This document shows positions 21,683 to 33,610 of a DNA stretch of 64,000 nt, in pieces. The stretch is from contig CM053327.1 of NCBI GenBank assembly GCA_028583605.1, positions 5,827,316 through 5,891,315 on the forward strand, given 5' to 3'. This DNA comes from Dastarcus helophoroides (lineage: Eukaryota; Arthropoda; Insecta; Coleoptera; Bothrideridae). How positions within the stretch are numbered: position 1 is the first letter of the stretch; each line of letters opens with the position of its first letter. The notes below the pieces were generated by a model. The model saw nothing but the letters and a program-made list of their open reading frames with translations. It searched no databases and had not been told where the DNA came from. The position numbers were made by a program, and so were the translations under genes.

Positions 21683-21735
21683 CATTTAAAATAAGAAAGT
21701 TGGTGACGATTTTTGGTATAACTGGAAGTTGGAGG
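21683..21735 (-). repeat. Copy of the foldback-arm motif, inverse
   Basis: Contains ACATTTAAAATAAGAAAGTTG and, after some 10 bases, TTGGTATAACTGGAAGTTGG, in the same order and orientation as the foldback right arm (AAAATAAGAAAT, ACTTCCGGTATAAC) with changes. Confidence 0.5.
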
Positions 21736-21829
21736 AAATTGAAAATTCTTTTAAAATAAATTTTACCCCGGATTAGCCCTACCCATAAAACTACTTTGCC
21801 TTTATAATAAGTGGTTCTCCGTATAGAGA

Positions 21830-22720
21830 TAACATCCCAACCAAAAAAAGGCCATGTATAAATGTGGTCTACTTATAATTTATATTACCAATTGTTCATT
21901 AATAATTTATTTACAGAAATGTACATAAACAAAGTTATTAATCATCAAGGATTTGATTAACCGATAATGCATTGGCAACAAGTCTCTTAATTAACTTATT
22001 TATTTAGGTAACGCCATTTAAGCTTGGTGTCCCGAATTTTTAAATAATTCAAAAGCCCAAACGTCGCTGTGCACAAGTAAACTGTGAATATCTGCGCCAG
22101 CATTAGGCCAAACAAGCCGAGTCACGTTTCGGTTTTTGTAACAGTCGAATTAGCATATTCCCATTTAGGAGTTCTGTTTATATGTATTAAAGCTTAGCGT
22201 CCAAAGCGACCTTCTTCAATGAATTATGGGCCGGCCGCTTCATACCTCAGCGGCGATGAGACTAAATTATTACCATCATTAAAAGTTAATATCGCCGCTG
22301 AAAGTGGCTTCTGGAGTTTACATTTCGCGATGCGGTTCTGCGGGTCGCTGATTTTATTTGCTCGATAAATAAATGATAATTGACACACTTCATATTATCG
22401 GTGTTTATTTAAGGGAAAGAGAGACGTAACTGAGTACTTTGTAATGAATACAAATCTCCTTCATCTATCAATACCGTAGTAATGTAAAACAATGTGTTGA
22501 TTTTGTTTAATTATTGTTATTAATAATTGTAACCTTTATGAATGCCTAAAAACGCTATGGAAGTCTCGCCGGTCGCTGAATAGAATAATGCATGCACGGG
22601 TGTTCATTCCAGACTTCTGTAGATTTAAAATATTTTGGATCTAATAACCTAAACAAATAGATATGTATCTTTTGATAAGGTTTTGTAAGGGCTGGCATAT
22701 CATCTGACAGTCTTTATTTG
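21830..22720. other. Single-copy-looking non-coding sequence
   Basis: This segment has balanced composition, lacks the AAATTT word pattern and shows no internal repeats or transposon ends. It contains ATTA/TAAT-core words and a GGGCCGGCCGC run near 22228. Such islands in otherwise decayed DNA can be conserved non-coding or regulatory elements, but conservation cannot be judged here. Confidence 0.3.
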
Positions 22721-23480
22721 GGGAAAATCGGCCATCTTGTCGTTTACTTCGGGGTCATCCTTCACAAGGTGTGGTTGCGGATCTTTCCGAGGAATTTTGG
22801 GTGTTTTTCCCTCAAGGGATTTACTATAACCCACCTTCGGACAGTCTGGGACTATTGTATTTCGTGGTAGTACTGTGTTAGAACTAAAGCCTCAGATGGT
22901 TCCGGGATAAGCAGGGAGGTGCTCCCCAAGCTCGCGGCAGAGCCTACCAAATATCCAAGGTATGACCATGTGCCCCTCAACCCTCAGCATTTAAAGGGCT
23001 AATCCTATTCTCTTAATTTTTACAGGCTCTTTTGGGATCCTTGTAAGATTTGTTTTGGGGTCCGCTTTAAGTTAAGGACTGTTCGTGTTGGGATCATCTT
23101 TAAAGAATTTTTCTTTGGATCCGTTTCTAATTTCCTCTCAATTGCGACCTGTACAGTGACGCAAAAAGTTTCAAGGGGATAGTCATTATCTTGTGGAAGA
23201 CCTCCCAAGTGTGGCCCTCGAAGCCTTCGCCGATGTGAGTTCCTTTTCGAACCTACTCGGTGGCAAAACGAGGTTCAACCGTCCACGTCGTCCTGGGACC
23301 CTTCACGACGCTTACTTAAGTACCATTTTTTTACATTATTTTTGAAAGTTTGGCTAGGACCATATATTCATTGTCAGATATTTTGACTTTCCCTAAATTG
23401 TAATACGGTTTTATGCTCTAATTACCTGCACCCCCTTTGCTTTGCATTTTCTGGTTGGCTTAGGTCCAGCCAGTTTTAAT
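22720..23480. other. Unidentified block of higher GC
   Basis: From about 22720 to 23320 the GC content is clearly higher than in the neighbours, and words such as GCTCCCCAAGCTCGCGGCAG occur. Frames on both strands are interrupted by stops and no domain is recognised. The block could be a decayed foreign or retroelement fragment, or an exon-like relic. Nothing in it settles this. Confidence 0.3.
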
Positions 23481-24457
23481 TTGCTCCGGTGGGCCATCAG
23501 AGTCCTACTTTTCAATTCGTTTAACCATATGTTTTATATTTATATTTATAGATATATTACTTTAAATAATTCAAACGTAAAGTTTTCCAACCCTTATAAT
23601 TGACTGTAAAAAAGAAAGTGCCGCGCTTTATTCCACCCGAACAGATTGTGAAAAGTTTAAAATAGGTAGCCTTTAAAATATTTTATTTTTGGTGGAAGAA
23701 ATATTTACCTGATTCACCGCCCTAACTGCGGACATTATTGCTTGCTCGAGTTGCAATATATACTAAGAATTCTTGCCTTTGAAATATTTTGTTTTATTTA
23801 ATCTACGAATCAGGTTTTTTTTCTATCTAAACATCTATAAATATAGATTTCCGTCACCACTCCCAATAAGGTAGGTCATTGAGAGAGAGTGGCAACGAGA
23901 ACCGCCGCTGTAAAGAAAACTTCTGTCTGTGATATGCAAGTAGAATGTAACCTAGACTACAAATTCATGCTGCCCTCCAGGCGTGTATAGTGAATCATTG
24001 GTAGCTGAACTACCAACAGTTGAAACACTGCCACCTAGCGAAGCGGTTGCTCTCTAGGAACAATTTCCCAGAAGACAAGGATTCTAATGCACAGACCAAT
24101 AGTTGTGAACATTTATTAGATTCGAAGTTTGGAAACCAAAGACCTGTTTCGATCTTGTTAGATCTCGTCAGTTTGGTATATCCAACTCGAATGCTAACAA
24201 ATGTTCCGACAAGTAAGTACGAAAGAATTCACAGACGTCAAGCGTGTGACTCTTAGTACTACCACCTATTGGTCCATAGAGAAACTATGGCCATCGCCAA
24301 CAATGTCGTATGCAAGTAGACTACAAATTCATGCAGCCCTCCGGGCGTGTATAATGAATCATAGGTAGCTGAACTACCAACAGTTGAAACACACTGCCAC
24401 CTAGCGAAGCAGTTGCTCTCTAGCAACCATTTCCCAGAAGACAAGGATTCTAATGCA

Positions 24458-24580
<123 letters not shown>

Positions 24581-24790
24581 GGGTGTTCTATTTTAAAACA
24601 CTGAATTTTTGACGTTTAAAGTTAGCAATATTTAAAATTAATTTTGTACGCTCTGTATAAAAATTTTAAAGCATTTTAAGTATTTTTAGATAGCCTACTA
24701 ATTTGTTTCATTAATATGCAAAAAATTTAGCTGTACCTTTTAAATTCTAAAAAATATTAAATTTTTGCTGAAAGTATGCAAGACTATATT
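24581..24790. other. AT-rich insert between R4 units 2 and 3
   Basis: Begins AGGGTGTTCTATTTTAAAAC and includes GTACGCTCTGTATAAA near 24647, words like mariner-type ends. It probably entered the array as, or with, a small mariner-type fragment. Confidence 0.4.
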
Positions 24791-25205
24791 AAATGCAGTC
24801 CTCTAAGTGTGTATAGTGAATCATAGGAAGCCGAACTACCAATACTTGAAACACATATGCGTAACAAAGCAGCTGCTCTCTAGGATGGTCCCAGAAGAAA
24901 ACATTCCAATGCACAGACCAATAGAGTTGAGCATTTATCAGACTCAGAGTTTGGAAACTTTAGTTAGATCTCGTCAGTTTGGTATATCCAGCTCAAATGC
25001 TAACAAATGTTCGGAAAGTAAGTACTATAAAATCAACGAATGTCGTTCGTGTGACTGCCAAGTACCGCCACCTGTTAGTCCATAGAGAAAGTATGGACAA
25101 CTCCAACAAATGTCGTAGGCAAGTAGAATGCAACCTAAACTACAGTAATACAGCCCTCTAAGCGTGCACACTGAATCATAGGTAGCCGAACTACCAACAC
25201 TTAGG

Positions 25206-28200
25206 AATGTTCCCACATCCACAAAGTATCGGTACCTACTCATCTAGTATTCGGAAACAATTTTCGATACTACTCATGTGAATAACATTAGAATATTGAT
25301 ACCTTCTCATATCGATAGTCTTTAGAAATTTTGAGGGACTATTGCTGTGATATGTATATGTATATTTTTTCGAATACATATACTTTAAATGTGGAAAAAT
25401 TTAAATTACTCACATACAAAAAAGGAGAAAACTTATTTTAAAGACAGCTCAGACATGTTATTTAGACATGTTACTAAGTAGCGAGCAGTAGTGTTACTTA
25501 AAGTTGCTACTCAAAAATCAAAAATTTGGGATTAAAGCCTAAATTCTAGGAAAACATTGGAGTTTTTGAGTATTGAAAAAAAATGTTCCAGCTATTTGAA
25601 ATTTAAATTCAAAACAGAAGTTAACATTTTGAGATGAAAGGCATTTTTTTTTATATGCGAATATCTTTTAAATGCAAAATTTTAAGAAAAAGTCAATACT
25701 TACAAAAAAGTTTAAGATATTTTGAAAAATTTTTGGAACATTTTTCAAAAATTTCAACTTTTGTCAGAGTTTCAAATTTAAAATGGAAATTTTTATTATT
25801 TTCCTTAAAAATGAAATGCTGAAAATAAAGTCGCTAGTTTAGGACTAAAGACGAAATTCCAAGAAATAAGTTTGAAATTTTAATATCAAGCTCGAAATTT
25901 CGATAACAACTCTAAATATTGCGGTAAAAGAATCAAATTTATAGTCTACATTACGCAGTTACAAAGTTTATAGTTCGAAGAAAACTATAAAATTTGACAA
26001 AGACGAAATTTCAAATTAATACTTAACATTTTTACATTTTAACTCTAAGAAATAAAGTGCACAATTCAAAATCTAAATTTTGAGAAAAGAATAACAATTG
26101 TGAAACTATAAAAAAATGTATAGAAGAAGGGTAAAAATGTTGTAAAAAGACTGACACAAATTTAGTTTGGAATTTCAAATTTTTCCTCAAAATTTCGAAA
26201 TTTTAAATCAACATTTATAAGACAGTCAAAATTATACAAAACTTCCAATTTGTTTGCCATATATCTTCACATTCCATTCAAAATGAAATTTCTAATTGTC
26301 TTCTTAAATGTGGTTTTAGGGTCGAAAATTTGTGATTAAAATATAAATCCAGGAAAAATGCTAAAAAAAGATTATATTGAAGTTCCAACAAAAAAATATT
26401 TTGGATATTTGGTGTTTTAAATTGAAATATTACTTAAAAAGTGAACATTGAAGTATGTTCTCTGGAAATTTCAATTTTAATTAAAGCATAAATTTCTAAA
26501 CGGGGGCGAAAATTTTGTAATCTAACACTGAATTTTTGAAATTTTTCTCGAAATTGGAGTTTGAAGACAAATTGGAAATTTCGCGAATTTTTTACAATAA
26601 ATAAATCTTTTCGCAAAATGAGAACTTTTTTATTCGAAATTTGCATTCGTTTATTCAAAATTTGATATTTTTCCTTTAAATTTTGATTTTATTTATAAAA
26701 ATGTTTATAAAAAAATTTTGAAATTTTGAGTAATATAATTTTAACCCAAACTTGAAATTTAAGACAAAAATTCAAACTTCGAGAGAAAATCAAAATTTAT
26801 AAAAAAATTTCGAGTTTTGACACTAAAAGTTGAGAAAACCTTAGAGATGGAAATATTTCTGAGCTTAAATATTTTGTTGAAATGCGGAATTTTTATAAGA
26901 TCTTAATGCTTGACCCCAAAATGTTTACAAAAGATCAAAGTTGCGTGATAAAAATGGAAATTTTTGTTAATTTTTAAATAACATTAATTTTTTTGTAGTT
27001 TTCATTTTGATTAGAAATTTATACTTTTTTTTTATTTGTAACTTTCCCCTTTCGAGTTAAAATTTGAATTGAGAACTCTGAGAAAATTATCGAAATTTTG
27101 AAAAATAATTTTTTTCATTAAAATTCAAAACTTTGAAAAAATAAAGTATAAATTTAGCTGCAATATCAGAAATTTTTCTGTTTTCTGCTCCTTTCTTTTA
27201 AAATGAAAAATATGTTCTTTTCCATTCTTCAAGTGAATCTTCAATAGAGAACTGGTCTATAAAGAATTTCCTAGACGAATTTACTTTTTCCTTTCGTTGT
27301 GTATAATTTTGTATAAAATTGATAGCCCTCGAAAATAATATTTGACCACAAAAAAACGAAACCTGTATTTAAATAAATAGTAGTAGTAGTATAAAACCGA
27401 TGATCACAATCAAATTTTGAAACATAACTGATTAGGTTGTCGATTTCTGATAAACATATTTTAAATAACTTTTTTTATTAATATTTACATTTTGACCCCT
27501 CTTTTACCCCGCTGGGGATTGTCTTTTTTAAAATCCTTTTTAATTGCGAACCTACATCATGAAAGGAACCTACTCTTCAAATTTCATGCTCCTGACTTCA
27601 GTTAATATTCTGCTCCGTGTTAATTAATAAATCAATCAATCAAAACGCTTTATGGTGAGAGTAGTTCAATCAGTCTTTAGTCCTTCATTAGTAATAATAT
27701 TAATAATTCACTTAATTCGATTAGGAACTGTAAAGCAGCGGCGGCTAGTAGCTAAAACTAGAAGGGGTGCTGCGACGGCATTTGCGTTAAAATTGTGTAA
27801 AAGCAAATGAGTTCAAAAAAATAACAACATAAACCACGTCTGTTGTTTGTCAATGAACCTCCAATAGAAATCTTAACTTTAGGAAAATTCGAAAATGCAA
27901 AATTTCGAGGACAAATTGAAATTTTCTGATTAAATAATGAATTTTATCTGTTTTTTAAAAACTTTCCTAAGCTTGAGATATATATTTTTTAAAACTGATA
28001 TTTTTTCCTTTTTTAATATGAACTTTTTGAGAAAAATGTCGAAAAAAAAAACTCAAAATTAAAGAAATAGTAACAAATGATGTTTTTTTTTGAGATTGTT
28101 TTGAAATAAATTTCGAAAAAAACTTGCAGTTCAATTACAAATAAATTCCCAAAATGTGAATTTTAATCACAAAAGATCGACTTTAAGCTGAAATATTTGA

Positions 28201-28415
28201 TCTTTGAAGTTTCTCTGGGAACTTCAAAATTACTAGAAAAAAATTAAATTAGAACATTAAATTGTCAATTAATTTTTTTAAGATGTTGACTATTTTTAAT
28301 TTCAAAATTTCGACTTTTCTAGAAATGTTGACTCATTTTTAAAAATTTCAATAAGTCCTACTTTAAAAGGCGAAATTTTGAGAATATTTTTGTCAATTAA
28401 TTTGAAATACAAATC
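25206..28415. repeat. AT-rich degenerate block with a few islands
   Basis: Most of this 3.2 kb is the AAATTT/TCGAAA word soup, changing from A-rich words near 25500-25900 to T-rich words from about 26150 on. The segment 27480-27735 is less repetitive. At 27738-27775 the run CAGCGGCGGCTAGTAGC followed by GGGGTGC resembles the hAT end at 31089 and may be a solitary hAT terminus. No gene is supported. Confidence 0.5.
27738..27775 (+). repeat. Possible solitary hAT terminus
   Basis: CAGCGGCGGCTAGTAGC, then GAAGGGGTGCTGC, parallels CAGTGGCGGCTGGTGAC, then CAGGGGGTGCGCAG, at 31089. No partner end or target duplication could be found. Confidence 0.4.
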
Positions 28416-28478
28416 TTGTCCCCTGAAACCAAGAAAGATTTATTGTGTTTTTTAATCTTTCTTGGTTTCAGGGGACAA
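28416..28478. repeat. Perfect 25-bp inverted repeat with 13-base loop
   Basis: 28416-28440 (TTGTCCCCTGAAACCAAGAA plus AGATT) is exactly the reverse complement of 28454-28478. The loop is TATTGTGTTTTTT. It lies in AT-rich sequence where most other structure has decayed. Confidence 0.95.
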
Positions 28479-28479
28479 T

Positions 28480-29110
28480 GTTTATATTTCAATTTTTGAA
28501 CACAACCAAGGACCAGTCCGTTTCACCAAAAAAAAGGACAATTAATTTATTTTTAAAAATTGTTTTTTTTTTCATTGATTCCGACATTGATATTTTTTCA
28601 AAAAGTTTATATTCAAATAACATATTTCAACTTTTTTCTAGAAATGTTGTCTGCCTCTTCTTCAAATTTTGAGGTTAATCTTTAAATTTCAATCTATTTT
28701 TTATCGAAATTTGACGGACTTGACCATTCCAAGAATAAATTTAACAAATAAAAATAACAGTTCTAGAAAAATTGGAAATTTCGATTTAGAATTTTCTTCG
28801 GTTCTACAATAGTGGCAAGTTCTTTTTTAGCAAAATATTAAATCGCAAAGAAAGTTGAAATTTAGAACTTTCATTTTTTCTTAAAATTCAATATTTTTCT
28901 CAAAATTGAAAATAACTTTTTTTTTAATTTCTTCGTTTTTTCCCAAAATGTTAACATTTTTGGAGAAATTTCAGGGTTCTTTTCTAGACATTTTTTGTCA
29001 AAATTTCTATATAAAGAATACATAAAAGCAATCACTAAACGTGTACTTAATGGATTTTAAAAATGTTACCTCCAAGCGGGGCGAAAAAGGATATTTAATT
29101 GAACATTGAA
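28480..29110. repeat. AT-rich degenerate sequence
   Basis: T-rich word soup of the kind seen elsewhere, with no gene supported. Confidence 0.5.
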
Positions 29111-29115
29111 ATTTA

Positions 29116-29495
29116 AAATTTTCTTTTACAAGCCAAAAATTGGGTTTTGAAAAACAATTTTGCTCGAACAAGGAAACATTTCTAATGCACATACCAATAG
29201 GTTTAAACATTTATTAGATTCGAAGTTTGGAAACCAAAGACCGTTTTCGATCTTGTTAGATCTCGTCAATATGGTATATCTAACTCGAATGTTAACTTAC
29301 TTGTCGGAACATTTGTTAGCATTCGAGTTGGATATACCAAACTGACGAGATCTAACAAGATAGAAACCGGTCTTTGGTTTCCAAACTTCGAATCTAATAA
29401 ATGTTCAAACCTATTGGTATGTGCATTAGAAATGTTTCCTTGTTCGAGCAAAATTGTTTTTCAAAACCCAATTTTTGGCTTGTAAAAGAAAATTT
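29116..29495. repeat. 380-bp near-perfect palindrome containing R4 sequence
   Basis: Arms 29116-29296 and 29315-29495, each 181 bases, pair without any gap around an 18-base centre; I count about seven mismatches. Each arm holds about 60 bases of flanking AT-rich sequence (CTTTTACAAGCCAAAAATTG and onward) followed by some 120 bases of the R4 repeat. Because flanking DNA is included, this is an inverted duplication of a local segment and not a transposon with terminal repeats. Confidence 0.92.
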
Positions 29496-29960
29496 AGGAA
29501 AATAGAAACTTTATAAAAAACTTTCTCAGCAAATAAAATCAAAATAATAGAAAAAACTAAAAATGTTTTTACAATACAGTGGAAATTGCGAAATCGGGTA
29601 AAAACTCGAAGATTTGGTATTATTTTTTTTTTCAAAAAAAATATCAAATTTAAATTAAATTTAGATTGTTTTTTGAAACTTTTATTATTTTCTCAAAATT
29701 TTGACACGGAGAAATTTAACCTTTTCTTTTTCAAAATTTCAATTCTTTCTCGAAATATTGATTTCTTTTTCAAAAGTTTTAAAAAAATTAGTTTTTTAAA
29801 ATGCGTTTTTCATCAAAATTAAAAATAAAATAGATTTCAAAAGATCCTAACATGAACGAAAGATGAGGTTTCTTCAAAAGAAATCAGGGAAAATTTAAAA
29901 TTTCAATACAAAAGTGTTTAAGGAAAAGTCTCTAAAAAAGACCCAGCATTTTGGGAAAAA
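29496..29960. repeat. AT-rich degenerate sequence
   Basis: Word soup as in the blocks above, with no gene supported. Confidence 0.5.
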
Positions 29961-31048
29961 ACTTGAAAGCGGAATTGGGGGTGTATTGCGCATTAAGGGG
30001 CATATTGTTAAATATTAATTAGTTTCAGAAAATTACGACACTTCTAGTAAAAACTAACCTGTTTCTTATGAATACATATTCTTTAGAATTCTATTTTGTG
30101 CTGAAGATGTCAAATGTTCTTCTGATATATTAGATTATTTTCTGTTACCTACATCTCAGTGGCAGGCAGTAAAAAAATACAAAACGCCAAATATTGAAGT
30201 AATTCACAAAATCCGCAAATATCATGTAACCGCAATTCAAGCAGCAAATGTGCTAAAACTAAAACCATTAAGTCAGAAAGAATAACCTTAATAAGAATCC
30301 TGATTACATAGACATGTAAAGCACAGGAGAAATTACGAGTAGAAAAGTAACAAGTGTTACAAAACGGCTATTTATTTGCTACATCGACTGTTTCCTTCCG
30401 CTTTGTGCATTAGGTTGATTGCTCTTTGCCTTTCTGCCTTGAGTGTGAGCAATAAATCTTAACTACCCAACATATTTTTACCATTTATGTCTACTTGACA
30501 CATATAATTACGCAGTCCAGTCCGACCTAAATTCACATATAATTACACCATCGCCAGTCACAACCCATTAATGATTATTTGATTTCATAATACGCACAAT
30601 TACTCCCTATGATTTCGCCTGGCGCATTTAAAATTGAATTTGAATGCACTAGGTGCGATGTCGCCGTTAGAAATTTAGGATTGGGCGAACTGCGGGAGAT
30701 TATGGCATTAAATAAACATTGGTAATTTCCATTTCAAAAGCTAAGCGAATATTTGCGTTTCATTAAGCTCTATTTGAACAAATATAAAGCAATGCAAAAA
30801 GCTACGGACAGCTTCCGCATTTGTCCAAAAAAACGAAGACACGAAAGAAATTAGTTCACGACTTGGGAAAATAGGGTAAAGGGGGTCGTATTACCCCTCA
30901 ATATGCCAACAGCTTGTGTAAGGTCTGTCGGTTATTGTTGTGATTGGTTATGATTTAAACGAAAATTAAAATGAGTGTCACACGACTGACAAAAGATCCT
31001 AATTCGACGACACACATAAAAATGTTGTTAAATTAATGTCAATTAAAG
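29960..31048. other. Single-copy-looking non-coding sequence
   Basis: Balanced composition with no internal repeats. The segment 30480-30840 in particular has mixed words, several ATTA/TAAT cores and a GCGC-type content that contrasts with the neighbours. No reading frame or RNA gene was recognised. It is a candidate host non-coding element. Confidence 0.3.
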
Positions 31049-31088
31049 GCGCGTACTGACTTGAATGTGCATGCGTTTAGTCCAAGCC
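31049..31088 (+). repeat. Inverted repeat R5, left arm
   Basis: GCGCGTACTGACTTGAATGT and onward to GCATGCG matches the reverse complement of 34342-34368 with one mismatch over 27 bases, and a weaker match extends to about 40 bases. The hAT-type terminus begins immediately after, at 31089, so the hAT may have inserted into an older element bounded by R5. Confidence 0.75.
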
Positions 31089-31130
31089 AGTGGCGGCTGG
31101 TGACTTTTTAACAGGGGGTGCGCAGATGCA
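31089..31130 (+). repeat. hAT-type terminus
   Basis: CAGTGGCGGCTGGTGAC, then a T run and CAGGGGGTGCGCAG, has the form of hAT inverted ends. It lies about 400 bases past the C-terminal end of the hAT pseudogene, as expected. The 8 bases before it, GTCCAAGC, would be the target duplication, but the opposite end of the element was not found. Confidence 0.55.
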
Positions 31131-31491
31131 AAAAATATTAATAGTTAAGAGTTTAGGTGACTCCGATGCCGTAGCAAGATATTAAATTTAGGAGAAACAA
31201 AAGTGATACACAGGGTGTGATATTTAATAGTATTTTTACGAATTAAATTTAATTACCATCTTATAACCTCCAAAATATTTTCGGGTTATCATCTCTAAAT
31301 TATATTCATTGAGTACAAAAAAAAACATTATCGACATTTCTGAGCCTGTTTAAAACACTCTGTACGGTTGCACCTCGCTACCGCTTTACGTTACTTAATT
31401 AAATTTATTTGCTTTCATAGGAATAAAATTATATTATTTTTTAATGAAAACTACATTGGAAGATAAAATGTATTTTTTTACAAAGTTGTAA

Positions 31492-33610
31492 TTAAACTAT
31501 ATAAAAACACACAAAAAAATATTTTTTATAAATAAAATTCGCTCTACGACCTTTTGAAGAAATAAAGTGTTCTATTACTTTCTTCTGCACCATATTTTTG
31601 TTGATAGACATCATCGCTAATGCATTTAAACGATCATTGTTCATAGTATTGCGTAAGAAACTTTTAATTCTTTTAAGCGTCGGAAAACAGAGTTCTGATT
31701 CTGCAGTTGTCATTGGTGTTGTTAAAATTATATTTCATAATCTTACTGTTTCAGGAAATGTTTCAATTAAATTATTTTCTGACATAAATGACAATAAATT
31801 AACGTCACCAATAATATCAACATAATCCGGTCTTGAATAAATAACTGTCAGTTCTGTTTTCAATCGAGGCGCAGATACGTGTGGATAAGCAGAAGTCACA
31901 GCTTCGAAAATACTAACTGGAAAAGTAGCTGCAAATCTTTTAAATAGTTGATTGTTAAATAATTCAGCAGCTAGAATGTGTCCACGGTACGAAAATCACT
32001 CCTTCATTTGTGTTATGATTACGTCGCAGATTTCTTTGGCATACACACTTTTTTGTAAATAATCATCACTTATTTTCCTTCTTCTAGTTAGAAAGTTTGT
32101 ATTGACACGTTTCTCAATGTCTTCTGTTTCATTTCTAATGATAGAAATGGTGTTTTCAAAATTAACTATGTCTTTATGCAGCTGTATACTGTCTTTATTT
32201 CTCGACTGAATTTGATTATAAAGAACGTCGACGTGTGGAAGAATTTTGTAAAACAACGTCAACCAAAACATAAATTCTGTGTCTTCTAAAGCTCGTCTGA
32301 AACCGGAAGCTTCATTTAAAGTTGCACCATTTGTACATCGTTCTTCTATTTTTTCAAATACTTCATTAGCTCTTCGCGGTTTTCATACACGGTATTTACT
32401 ATTTTAATATTATAATTCCACCGAGTTCCTGCCACATTGGGCAATCTCTGTTTGACTTTCTTCTAACACATCACATCGATTAGACGAATTTAAAAAAAAG
32501 CAGGAATATCGTCGATAGGTCATTAAAAAATACACGAACTTTGGCATGTTGCGATGCTGCTTTCTGCATTATAAGATTAAGCTGTTGAGCATAACAGTAA
32601 ACATAATGGGCATAAGGATATTTTGTTTTAATTTGAGTCTACACTCCATTTATAGAGCCACTCATAACATTTGCACCATCGTAAGTTTGCGCAATTAATT
32701 TGTGAGGTGTTTGCAAAATTAAAGGGTCCAGGTCTTCTTCGATACATTCTATTATGCCTTTGGCGGATTTGTCTTTAAGTGTTTTAAATCCCCAAAAGTT
32801 CTCACAAATTGTAGTATTACGTACATATCTAAATTTCAATACCAACTAACATCAATTAGTTACGTCTGTAGTTTCGTTACATTGAACAGACAGAAATTCT
32901 AAATCTCTATTTTGTTTACTGATTTCACCTCTGCAAACCGCCAGTATAGAATCTAATATTTCATTTTGTAGGATTTTTGATGTTCCCTGAAAAACGGTTG
33001 CAGTTTTTAAATGTTCTTGAAGGGTTACATATAATTCAGCGAAAAAATCGACAAGTTCCCTATTCCACGATTTTTTGATTGTTCACTTTCATCATGACCT
33101 CTAAGTGCTAATTCGAATGCGCTGCAAAATTTTATGCAGGAAATAATTCGTTTCAAAATATAACGATTTTTTTCTAACTTTCTCGTTATGTTCCATTATA
33201 TGTTGCCTATAAGCAGAATTAAGTTGAGCTATAATATTGACTTTTCCAAGTAAAGCGACCGCTGTGCAAGCATTAATATGACTATGCGATCCCTCATGTT
33301 TTTTAATTCTGACTGAAAGATGAGTTAAATCTTTTATTCAGGTTCTAGCCCAACTTAAATCTGACGGTGAAGACCCCGATGAATTGGAAAATAACACACA
33401 CGGAAAACAGTACAGCAAATTCGTTACCTCACAACCATATATCCAGTTATTCTTCTTATAGGTATTCGTAGAAAAGTGCCTTGTAAACGCTCTTTTTTAA
33501 GATTTTTTTTCACACTTCTGTTCTAGTTTTAACATTGGCAAAGGCCTACCTAGTGCTTTTATTTTTACTTTTTCTTCCAGTGGAAGTTTACTAATTTTTT
33601 TTTTAATTAA
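31492..33610 (-). pseudogene. hAT transposase (DUF4371/ZMYM1-like), nearly full length, broken
   Basis: Read downward on the minus strand: an N-terminal part with RPLPMLKLEQKCEK; a TTF-type zinc-finger region with W.YGCEVTNLLYCFPC near 33440; KKHEGSHSHINA; VNIIAQLNSAYRQHI; FCSAFELALRGHDESE near 33090; QCNETTDVTN near 32850 (the ETTD Asp is kept); AQTYDGANVMSG near 32670 with the second Asp; YPYAHYVYCYAQQLN near 32605; NVAGTRWNYNIK; FMFWLTLFYKILPHVDVLY; and the hAT dimerisation region with KRIKSFLRNTMNNDRLNALA near 31650. These match the order of DUF4371-type hAT transposases over some 700 residues. Several stops and frameshifts break it, so it is inactive. Confidence 0.9.

Noticed and set aside
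24020..24256. Similar predicted peptides in the R4 repeats at 24.0, 29.2, 29.4 and 56.6 kb
   Set aside because: The DNA itself is repeated; frames are broken at different points and appear on both strands of the palindrome, so no protein conservation is implied.
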